This document shows, piece after piece, positions 32,101 to 39,058 of a stretch of DNA of 64,000 bases. The DNA lies in assembly GCF_030463565.1 (NCBI RefSeq), contig NC_134649.1:40387044-40451043 (forward strand). Reading direction: 5' to 3'. The notes beneath the pieces are model-generated. The model worked only from the letters and a program-made list of their open reading frames with translations, did no database searches and was not told where the DNA came from. Source of the DNA: Pelecanus crispus (lineage: Eukaryota > Chordata > Aves > Pelecaniformes > Pelecanidae). The position numbers and the translations under genes are program-made. Numbering within the stretch: the stretch's first letter is position 1; each line of letters begins with the position of its first letter.

Positions 32101-33028
32101 CATGACGCCATCCTTCTGCAATTTAGTCTACCATCCTCCTTCTCTGCTTTCACACTTAACCAGCCACACAACCTCAGCCTACCCACAATTCATTCAATGT
32201 TGAGTGCTAGTCCCGTGCTGCAGTTCAACAAGCACCTCCCCGCACATTCACATCCTTTGCTCACACTTACTCCTTCTATGGTGCTCAAAAGAAATGAGTC
32301 AAAACTAGTTCTTGCTCTGTATTCATTCTCCGCGTGAACCAAACTGGCCAGACCTGGATGGCTACATTTACACCATGTATTCCTGGGGACAAGGATAGCT
32401 TCTCAGTCAGTAGTGGCACTTTCCGGGGCCCCACAGAGCTAGTAGGCACAAAACAAATTAAACATTAGGGTCTTGTGAGCTCTGGCACTGAAACGGCCCA
32501 ATGCTTTCTGGGTTGCATGTGGACAGACAGACGGAATGAGCAGCAATGGCTTTGGCATGGCTGTTCTGGGAGCACTTCATTCACTCTTGGCACGTTCTCA
32601 TCTAAGAAGTACTCAGGCATGGGGAGACTCTGAACACTAGCTTGGAAAGATCATTTCTGAGAAACACCCGAGAGCCGAACCTGCAAGGGGCAGCACAGGG
32701 GAAGCTTACAGAGAGGAAGATTCAGAGGCAAAGGAAGGGATCCTTCAGGATGTTTTGGATGAGTTGTATGAGGTGAGGAGCGGTAGCCTCTCAGCCTTGC
32801 GAGTGTAATTAAGGTGCTGTGCTTACGCTGTCTTTGCTAGGCGCTCTTCTGCGGATCTCCAGACTTTCCCCCCGCAGTCTCCACAGCATCCTGGCGGACA
32901 GACACAGCTGGACAAAACGCGAGGTTACCCCCTTCACCAGCTTCCTCCTGCCCGCCCTGCAGTACGCGCCCGAGCGCCGCGCCACAGCCGCCCAGTGCCT
33001 GCAGCACGCGTGGCTCAGCGCCCCGTGA
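20089..33028 (+). CDS. SRPK-family SR-protein kinase with a very short spacer (SRPK3-like), 13 exons
   Basis: This is a serine/threonine kinase of the SRPK family, which phosphorylates RS dipeptides of SR splicing factors. Exons: 20089-20120 (tentative), 20348-20497, 22922-23025, 23203-23311, 23814-23901, 26224-26311, 26562-26668, 28867-29029, 30248-30333, 30778-30885, 31327-31396, 31482-31574 and 32841-33028. Phases close throughout, giving about 461 residues against about 567 for human SRPK3 and 655 for SRPK1. Present are the glycine loop LGCGAFATVWL, VAVK lysine (23836-23838), HADIKPEN with catalytic Asp (28918-28920), DLG in IADLGSACW, and the CMGC-type lobe ending in CLQHAWL. The spacer between ENVLL and KIADLG is only about 45 residues instead of about 200-300. 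The intron between 26311 and 26562 is AT-AC. The gene sits head to tail behind a plexin-B gene, as SRPK3 does behind PLXNB3 in mammals. It is too divergent for me to assign a firm symbol. The N-terminus is uncertain; start codons at 20089 or 22980 are both possible. Confidence 0.88.
20141..20150 (+). promoter_or_regulatory. MEF2-type site / TATA-like box
   Basis: CTATAAATAG is a perfect match to the MEF2 consensus CTA(A/T)4TAG and also a good TATA box. It lies 227 bases upstream of the DAEEL-encoding segment of the kinase gene, with a CAGCTG E-box about 100 bases downstream. Mammalian SRPK3 is a muscle gene directly controlled by MEF2, which gives context. Function here is inferred. Confidence 0.5.
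20348..20497 (+). CDS. SRPK gene, acidic N-terminal exon (probable)
   Basis: The frame DAEELDLLKDTSLGQRRLKG continues to PCPRAAAR without a stop and ends at a strong donor, ACG|GTAAGT. The acceptor ending CCATCCAG has a good pyrimidine tract. The charged composition fits the variable N-terminal extension of SRPKs. No homology is recognisable. Confidence 0.5.
20498..22921 (+). other. SRPK gene intron (2.4 kb)
   Basis: The intron contains a short CTGGCC tandem repeat (22621-22644). Two stretches with protein-like open frames, at 20939-21130 (minus) and 21725-21931 (both strands), are reported as findings. I see no recognisable repeat. Confidence 0.6.
22621..22644 (+). repeat. CTGGCC hexanucleotide repeat, about 4 units
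   Basis: Three perfect CTGGCC units and a degraded fourth lie in a kinase intron. Confidence 0.9.
22922..23025 (+). CDS. SRPK gene, exon before the kinase domain
   Basis: The exon reads TRFPTASVPSCQDLLRRWAM to AAQRT and ends CAG|GTCAGT. Both neighbouring phases fit. ATG at 22980 (MEQRVQEEVP) is an alternative start. The position corresponds to the DYC segment ahead of the SRPK kinase domain. Confidence 0.65.
23203..23311 (+). CDS. SRPK gene, glycine-loop exon
   Basis: The exon reads GGHHPTREGEVFNTRYQALC, equivalent to the SRPK block GGYHPVKIGDLFNGRY, and then KLGCGAFATVWLCQDM. The ATP-binding glycine loop is intact. The acceptor is TGCTCCCCGCAG and the donor GAG|GTGAGG. Confidence 0.9.
23814..23901 (+). 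CDS. SRPK gene, VAVK lysine exon
   Basis: The exon reads RKKHVAVKVLKSREGFAEAA QDEVALLRC: the ATP-binding lysine and the helix C glutamate are present. It ends at phase 0 with donor TGC|GTATGT. Confidence 0.92.
23902..26223 (+). other. SRPK gene intron (2.3 kb)
   Basis: No repeat that I can name with confidence. A 90-base minus-strand exon-like segment (24937-25026) is reported as a finding. The stretch around 25,330-25,560 has a composition reminiscent of old LINE 3' sequence, but I could not secure it. Confidence 0.55.
26224..26311 (+). CDS. SRPK gene, exon before the AT-AC intron
   Basis: The exon reads VSSMKKKDRAGENIVCLLDD and FRMIGENGF plus one base. It matches the SRPK block V..L.DDF.I.G.NG.H. 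The next bases are ATATCCTT, the U12 AT-AC donor. Confidence 0.92.
26312..26561 (+). other. U12-type AT-AC intron (250 bases)
   Basis: The 5' end ATATCCTTC matches the minor-spliceosome donor ATATCCTTT at eight of nine positions. The 3' end is CCCAC. TCCCTGAC at 26544-26551 resembles the branch site TTCCTTRAY, about 11 bases from the acceptor, the usual U12 spacing. Splicing restores NGFHMCLVFEVLG, the conserved SRPK hinge block; no GT-AG pair here does so. Confidence 0.85.
26562..26668 (+). CDS. SRPK gene, hinge exon
   Basis: After the AT-AC intron the exon reads MCLVFEVLGPSLRCLMGNYA and AQGLPLPFVKKSLQQ, equivalent to the hinge and helix D-E of SRPKs. It ends at phase 0 with donor CAG|GTGAGA. 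Confidence 0.92.
26669..28866 (+). other. SRPK gene intron (2.2 kb)
   Basis: I see nothing recognisable except a short direct repeat of 'cagaatagttaaa' near 27,495-27,525. Confidence 0.55.
28867..29029 (+). CDS. SRPK gene, catalytic loop and start of spacer
   Basis: The exon reads VLAGLHFLHQRCRIIHADIK PEN. The catalytic aspartate is intact. After VLLYGRDKSLQ comes the start of the shortened spacer. The donor is CAG|GTGAGC, phase 1, which joins directly to the next exon. Confidence 0.93.
29030..30247 (+). other. SRPK gene intron within the spacer region
   Basis: This intron sits where other SRPK genes have their large spacer exons. I searched it for a phase-1 exon and saw no long open frame with good splice sites, so the spacer appears truly short. 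Nothing else is recognised. Confidence 0.6.
30248..30333 (+). CDS. SRPK gene, end of spacer and DLG motif
   Basis: The exon reads GDLGSRLEESDLMSIE and then VKIADLGSACWT. DLG replaces DFG, as is normal in SRPKs. The acceptor is TTTCCATCTAG and the donor ACA|GTGAGT. Confidence 0.93.
30778..30885 (+). CDS. SRPK gene, activation segment exon
   Basis: A 36-codon, phase 0-0 exon: YKPFSKEIQTQPYRALEVLL to ADIWSTGCL. It matches the SRPK activation segment, except that the usual QTRQYR is QTQPYR here, losing an arginine in the P+1 region. Confidence 0.94.
31327..31396 (+). CDS. SRPK gene, docking-groove exon
   Basis: The exon reads AFEMATGECLFDPQPGKYFS RDD. It holds the position equivalent to SRPK1 D548 (here Glu). 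The aspartate equivalent to D564 is completed across the next junction. Confidence 0.92.
31482..31574 (+). CDS. SRPK gene, docking-groove exon 2
   Basis: The exon reads DHVARIIELLGRIPPQIAFS to FFSRP. D and E equivalent to SRPK1 D564 and E571 are conserved. The donor is CAG|GTAAGA. Confidence 0.92.
31575..32840 (+). other. SRPK gene last intron
   Basis: About 1.3 kb with no recognised feature; the acceptor is TGTCTTTGCTAG. Confidence 0.6.
32841..33028 (+). CDS. SRPK gene, last exon
   Basis: The exon reads GALLRISRLSPRSLHSILAD to RRATAAQCLQHAWLSAP and stops at TGA 33026-33028. It matches the SRPK C-terminal block RA.AA.CL.H.WL. GC content rises steeply inside this exon because it overlaps the edge of the CpG island. 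Confidence 0.94.
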
Positions 33029-34585
33029 CCGGCCCCTCGCCCCCGGCCCCGCGGGGGCACCGCCGCCCCGGCCCGGCCCCTCCGCCGGAGCCACCGTCGC
33101 GTCCCCCACCCCCGCAGCTCTGCGGGGCCCCGCCACCGCGCTCCGGCCGCGCCGCAGCGGCCGGGCCCGCCCTCCCGCGGGGGTGGCGGCGGGCGGGGCG
33201 GGCCCGGGCCGGCTGCCGCGGCGGGGGCTGCGCACAAGATGGCGGCGGGGCCGCACCGCCCCTCGGGCGCTGGCGGCTCCTCGGCCTCCCGCGGCTCGGC
33301 CCCCTCGCCCGCCCGCCACCCCCGGTACGCGGCACGGCCCCGTCCGAGCCGCCCCGGCAGCGGCGTGGAGGCCGCCGCCGCCCCCTCCGCGCAGCCTCCA
33401 GCTTTGTGCCGCAGCTCCTCCCGCACTCGGGCTCCATTCGCCTTCCTCAAGCGTCCCCTCAGCTCGCACGCAGCGTTAATTGGGCGCTGTAATTAACGTC
33501 CTACGGCCTGGAAGTCCGTAACGCTCTCGAAGCGGGGGGCAAGGGCAGGGAGGGCCGCTCCATGCCCGCCTGCGCCCGGCCGCCTTTGCGGGGTGCCCGT
33601 TCCCGGCAGCGGGAGGGACCGCTGGCCCGCGGCGGAGCCTGCCTTCCCCCCCGCCCCGGCAGGACGGCCGGTAGCTCCGCACACCCGTCCCGGCGAGCAG
33701 TCGCGGGTGCGCTCCGCACCCCCTCAAGGGAGAGGCGGTACCCGGGCACCGAGCACCGGCACCGAGCACCAGCACCGAGAGCGCCTCGGCCGGGCACCGG
33801 CACTACCCGGTGCCGCAGGGCCCCTCCTGCCCAGCTTCGCGGGCTCGGCCTGCCGCACCCGCGCCCCTCCTTCCCGCCGCCCCTCCCGCGGAGGGGCCGC
33901 TCCCCCGCCTCACGCAGCCGGCCCGGCGGTCAGCGCCCGACGCCCTTTGTTCGGGGCTCCGGGGACGCAGAAGCAGCCCGCTCCGCGCTCCAGCGGTGTG
34001 CCGGCCCCTCTCCCCGCTGGCCCCGGCCCGTGACGGGGCGCGGAAGGCGGCAGACCCGCCGCGTCCTGCCCCCCTCCCCTCAGGAGGGCCCCGCCGGGCG
34101 GGGGTGGGGGGTGGAGGACAGCTGCCAGAGCAGAGCAGCTCCGTGGCGCGGCCTGAGGGGGCGGCGGGGCCGGGGCGGCGGGGCTGCCCTCCCGGCTCCC
34201 CCCGACGGGACCCCGACCCAGCGGCCGCCCCCTCCCCCCGAGGCGCGGACGTGCCGCGCGGCAGGCCCCGCGCCGCCGTGCATGCGCCCTGCGCACCCCC
34301 TACCCCCCCACCACCACCGGGCCGCGCATGCGCGGCTCAGCGGCGGCTGCCGCCCAGGAATCCCGGCCGCCCGCGCCGCCCCTTCTTTCTGCCACGTGTC
34401 CCGACGCGGGAGTTACCCCGCGGAGAGCGGCGCCTCGGCGGGGGCGGCGCCGGGCCCCGCCGGCCCCGCCCCTCGGCACGTAGCGCGGCTCGGCCGGCAA
34501 GCACTGTCGCAGCCCGCCCGGCTGCACCGCGTCGACGCCGGCGGCCGCCGCGCCCCGCCTTCCCGCCGACTGGCAGCGCCGCGCG

Positions 34586-34683
34586 CCAATGGGACGCCAG
34601 GACCGTGGGGCGAGCGGCGGGGCGGACGCGCGGCTCCCAATGAGGCGGGAGCGCGGGCGGGGCCGGTCGGCGAGGCCACCAAT
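34586..34683 (+). promoter_or_regulatory. SETD5: Three CCAAT boxes (NF-Y type)
   Basis: CCAAT occurs at 34586-34590, 34637-34641 and 34679-34683, with a near match CCAAC at 34755-34759. All are in the same orientation with GC boxes between them. This is a typical TATA-less housekeeping promoter layout, placing transcription starts at roughly 34.75-34.95 kb. Confidence 0.7.
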
Positions 34684-34799
34684 GGCAAGCGCGGGCGGGT
34701 GGGGCGTCGGCGTCGGCGGGCGTCCCGGCGGGGCGGGGCGTAGTGCCGTGGCAGCCAACGGGGCGCGGGAGTGGGCGTGTCCGGGGCGCCCCTGGCGCC

Positions 34800-34991
34800 G
34801 GCGCCGGGGATCCCCGTGCGCCCAGTGCCGTTTCCGCCCGGCCTGGGGAGAAGCCGCCGCTACTGCTGCCAGGGGGAGGGGCTGGCGCCGCGGCCGCCGC
34901 CGAGGGCTTGCTCCCGCCGGCTGCCCAGGAGACGCCGTGGCGCTGAGCCGGGCCTAGTGCCGCGCGGGGGCCCGGGGAACGGGCCGGCCAG
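34800..34991 (+). other. SETD5: Probable non-coding first exon of SETD5 (5' limit uncertain)
   Basis: The sequence ends at GGCCAG|GTAGGC, a good donor, about 300 bases downstream of the CCAAT cluster and has no open frame joining SETD5. SETD5 in mammals has non-coding 5' exons. The start coordinate is a guess from promoter spacing; RNA evidence is needed. Confidence 0.4.
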
Positions 34992-37429
34992 GTAGGCGCG
35001 GACGGGCGGGGACCGGCCGTGCCCGGCGGCGGGGCTGGCGGGAGGGAATGCTGGGGCGGGCGGCCGCGGGGGGCTCCTGGCGCGGGCCGCGGGCCGGCGC
35101 TCCGCTCCGCCCTGCCCTGCCCTGCCCTCCCTCGGGGGGCCCGGGCGTCAGGGCCCCGCCGCGGCGGTGGGGCAGCGGCCCCGGAGCCCCGGGCTGGCCC
35201 GACCCGACCCGACCAGACCCGGCGGGGGAGGCCCGGGCCGGCGGCGCGGGCCATCATGGCGGTCCCGGTGGTGCGCGCCCGCCCGCGGCGGCCGGGCTGG
35301 GGCTGGTGGTGGTGGTGGCGGGCCGGTGCGGGGCCGGGGCTGGGGCCGGGCACAGCCGCGGGGCTTTGTCGGTGGAAGCGAGCGCCGGGGAAGCCCCGCT
35401 GTCGGCTGGCCTCCTCCGCTCCCCCTTTTTCCCGTTATTGTCCCGGGGGGCTGCGGGGGTCGTTGTCCGGCTCGGGGCAGCCTGCTCCGGGCCGCCGCTG
35501 CCTGCCCCCGCCGCCGCTGCCCGCCCCGAGCCGCCGGGCCTCGGGGGAGGCGGTGTTTGACCTGCATTTTCTGCTTTCTCATGGTGCCCGTGCGGCGTCT
35601 TCCCCCGTAACCCCCCGCTCCCGGCCCGCCCGGCGCCGGGGGCTGCAGCGCGGATTCTCCTGCATCCCCTCGTCCGTCACGCGTGGCCGCTGCGGGGCGG
35701 GTTCCCGGCCGCCCTGCCCGCGCCCCGGCCCCGTTCCGATCCCTTCTCTCCGGCGGCACCGGCAAGGTCACCGTCGCCCGGCGGCTCGTCCTTGGGTGCC
35801 GGTGACCGGAGTTCAGCGCCGGGTCGGGCGGGGAAGCGGCGGCGGGCAGCGGCTCGCCGTCCCCGGGGGGAGGGCAGGAGGCGAGGTGCGAGGCCGCGTG
35901 TGGCCCCGTGGAAGCGGGGAAGCGGGTGCGGTGTGGGGGGGGTGGGGGGTGTGGTGTCACAGCCGCTTCCCGGCCGTGTCCCCGCGCTCCTCTGCCAGAA
36001 ACTGAGATCCCCGGGTGGGCTTTTGGGGTGAGGGGGGCGGATTTCTGCGGGTGTGTAGAGGGCACGGGGTGCTGCAGGGCTGCGGTGGCTGCTGCGGGCT
36101 CTGGCCATGATGTAATGGCAGCGCTGAGGGTACGGGCGGGCCAGGGCAGGGGGCGAGGGGGCCGGTGCCTTGCCTTGCCTGAAGGATGCAAGCGGGGTCT
36201 CGAAGAACTTGGTGTTGGTGTCCGATGGTGTGCCACCACAGCGTGGATTTCAGACGGTGTCGTGTCCCGTCCCCGTCCCCCCCATCCCCGACTGCGTGTT
36301 ACTGCCATGAGGGAAAACCTAAACCCAGAAAAGGAATTTCCTATTTCTTCAGTAGAAATAGGAGATTCCCCTTTTCACTTGGATAGGAAATACTAGGATT
36401 TTTTTTTTTTTTCTTCTTTTTCTTGTGGTTGACCCAGGAAGTCATCTTGTCGCCAGCCTTCTGGTTTTTTTGCTCTAGAGGTGCAGGGAGGAGGGTGTTG
36501 CTTTGCTGTGGATCCTGTGGGTACGCGTTGAAGGCAGTGACAGCAGCTGCTGTTGGCTCTGGAGCTCTGGTTGCTATGAGAGAAGCTTCAGTAGACTTGG
36601 CTGCTATCTCCAGGGAAGGACAGCAGAGCAGCCTCCATTAGTGTGGTGGTGGAGAGATGGCTGGCTCACGTTCAGCAAAGGGCTTTACTTTTTGGGCCAT
36701 TTCCACAGGTCCAAAGCAGAAGCGGGGGTATGTTTTGGTCCGGTGAGACAAAAACCTACAAGGTGGGTTTCATCGCTGTTCTTGAGTTAATGGAATTGCC
36801 TTAAAGTGTAGGCTGGAAACCCCGAGTTACCCTTTCCAGATATTTTGGTCTGTGTGAAAAGTAGGACAGCGAGAATTGATATGATCTTCCTGTTAACTGA
36901 AGGCTGCAGTCGTGTCTCTTTTGAACTCTAGTCTCCTTTCCAGCCAGTAACAGAGCCAGATGCTTTTCTTATTGTTTGTATGTCTCCTTCCTCCCCTTCC
37001 ATCGCCTGGGCCCCACTTGCCTTATTGACTGGAATTTCTGCTGTGTGCAGTGGGTGTGTGCAGCAGACACCAGCCTGCTAGTGCTGAGAAGGGATTTTCC
37101 ATTCACAGACCAGGGAACAGTCAAAATAAAGGCCCGGCTCAACTTTGGGACTGCAAACAGAAAGCAGGGAGAGGAGTTTCCCCTCTGCTGCAGAGTAAAA
37201 TTTATCCTCTGCGCTTCTTAGGCAGTTGTATGTCAAAATGTATAGAAAATGCTGCTTTGCTGTGAAATAGGGAGGTGAAACCTTCTGTGAATAATGGGGA
37301 AGATTCTTTCAGTTGACTCAAATGCTTGATGAAGGAACAGTTTGCAGGAGGCCATTTTTGACGTGACTATGTATTGTGGAATCTGCCAGCTTCTATCCCC
37401 ACACTCTCTCTACTTGACTGCAATAGCTT

Positions 37430-37431
<2 letters not shown>

Positions 37432-37459
<28 letters not shown>
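37432..37459 (+). repeat. T28 homopolymer
   Basis: An uninterrupted run of 28 T in SETD5 intron 1, with no retroelement body recognised beside it. Confidence 0.95.
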
Positions 37460-37463
<4 letters not shown>

Positions 37464-38044
37464 GAAGAATGAGTGCCTTTTCTTATCTGCTTAACTAACC
37501 ATTTGGCACTGGCTGCTGTCTGTATGATATTGTATTGTTGACTTGGAGCTATCAGTGTATTCCAGTGCATTTGTTAAAGATGAAACTGTTAGTTGAGGTA
37601 TGCAGTATGGGAATGCATTAGCATTAGAAAACAACTGCCATCTTTGTAAACTAACAGCTATAATGGGGAACCCCTTGCCCTGGCCTGAGTTACCAAACTC
37701 GGAATTACTATGAGCTTGAAGCAAAAATTCCAGGACCAGAATAATGTGAGAGAGATTAAAATATGCCCTTAAATCCGCTTGACTGGTAGCAATCATGTGG
37801 TAGATGCCAAACTCTGAGTAGCTCTTATATTTGAGGTTCTGTAGCAGCCAAATTATTTCACAAGGTGGGGTGAGCAACTTTTAACCCACCTAAAACGCAT
37901 CCATCACTGGGGCTGAATGTGGTATTTGCTGCCTAGTGTGGCATGACAGGACAACGGTAATGAACTTAGGATTTTGTGAGTATGAAAACTAGCTCCTCAG
38001 TTTAATAAAATACAGCAAGTGGACTTCATGGCCCCTTAGTCTTT

Positions 38045-38088
38045 GTTTACAGTCTCTCTGTACGTTGTTTACAGTCTCTCTGTATGTT
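38045..38088 (+). repeat. 22-bp tandem duplication
   Basis: Two adjacent copies of GTTTACAGTCTCTCTGTA(C/T)GTT differ at one base, which indicates a recent local duplication. Confidence 0.95.
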
Positions 38089-39035
38089 ATAATGGGGAAT
38101 TAATCCGCTGCCTCACATACTGTTGAATAACTGGCACCGCTTTGACAAGGCCCTGGCTTTTCGTTTTACTGTCATATCCCAAATGACCTGAAAGTACTAT
38201 TCCTTAGCTAATGTTGTCCGGGATTTCACCACCCCAAGGTGAGGCAGTGAAATCCCATGTATGTTCAAATCCCTTTTTAGAAAGAGGACTCAGTTAAAGC
38301 CAGATCTTATTTTGAAAAGTAATAGGTCAAAGTTGAAAAAACCCATAGGAAAGAGATGACATTGAACTGGCATCTCAGAATGTGCAAAAGTTTATGCTCT
38401 TTTTCAGGGTGGGGGTGGGGGGGAGTCTAACAACTGCTGATTTAAATTTTCCAGATGTTCCCTGAAGTAAAAAAAAGCATTTTTAATTCAAACTTCCAGG
38501 TGTGAAGCGTGCAAGGGAGAACTAAATGTGCAATGTCCCAGACATGTAATTTATTAGTCTGACCGGACTATTCTTTCTTCCATTTTGGGTGATCAGACTT
38601 TTACAAACTTGTTTTGAATGATGTGATGAGATAAAAATATTTCTATCTATTCTGGCAATAGTAAAACCAGCATAATGAGCGTTCAGAGGTTTGAAACTTC
38701 AAAAATCATTGGTCTCATGGCAATATTACTATAATACAGATGCACATTCGTGTTCTTATTCTGGTGCTGCTTGTGTGTGTAACTCTGAAATCTTGCCAGC
38801 AAAATCTCATTTTATATGCAGTATATAAGAAAGGTTGCAATAGGCAAAGTTTTTTTATATATACAAGATGTAGTAGCCATACTTGAGTTGAAAGCATTAA
38901 ATGTATGTTTAAATATGTAGCATGTGAGATACTAAGTCTCAGTTGCCCCTATGAAACTTAAGCTGCTATTTTATTTTAAAATAAAGATTTTGTTGCATTT
39001 TACTTGCCTGCTTAGTTTTTTTCTCTTCCAAATCT

Positions 39036-39058
39036 AAAAAAAAAAAAAAAAAAAAAAA
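39036..39058 (+). repeat. A23 homopolymer
   Basis: An uninterrupted run of 23 A in SETD5 intron 1; no identifiable retroposed body upstream. Confidence 0.95.

Larger units (their letters stand above)
32930..36060. promoter_or_regulatory. SETD5: CpG island covering kinase 3' end and SETD5 promoter
   Basis: About 3 kb of very GC-rich, CpG-dense sequence with many GC boxes (GGGCGG), three CCAAT boxes and two YY1-like motifs. It begins inside the last kinase exon and ends where base composition returns to average. Long open frames on both strands here are compositional artefacts. Confidence 0.9.

Noticed and set aside
35251-35262. CCATCATGGCGG motif with ATG at 35256 as a coding start
   Set aside because: It lies downstream of the likely exon 1 donor and its frame is low-complexity, GC-driven sequence. 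It may only be a YY1 binding motif.
33562-36308. Very long ORFs on both strands in the CpG island (for example 33562-34743 plus, 34337-35353 minus, 35148-36308 minus)
   Set aside because: They are Pro/Arg/Gly/Ala-rich, overlap on both strands and lack domains. In GC-rich DNA stop codons are rare, so these are compositional artefacts.
13737-39058. Homopolymer tracts as retrogene tails
   Set aside because: No coding or retroelement body was recognisable next to the T25, T32, T28 or A23 runs.
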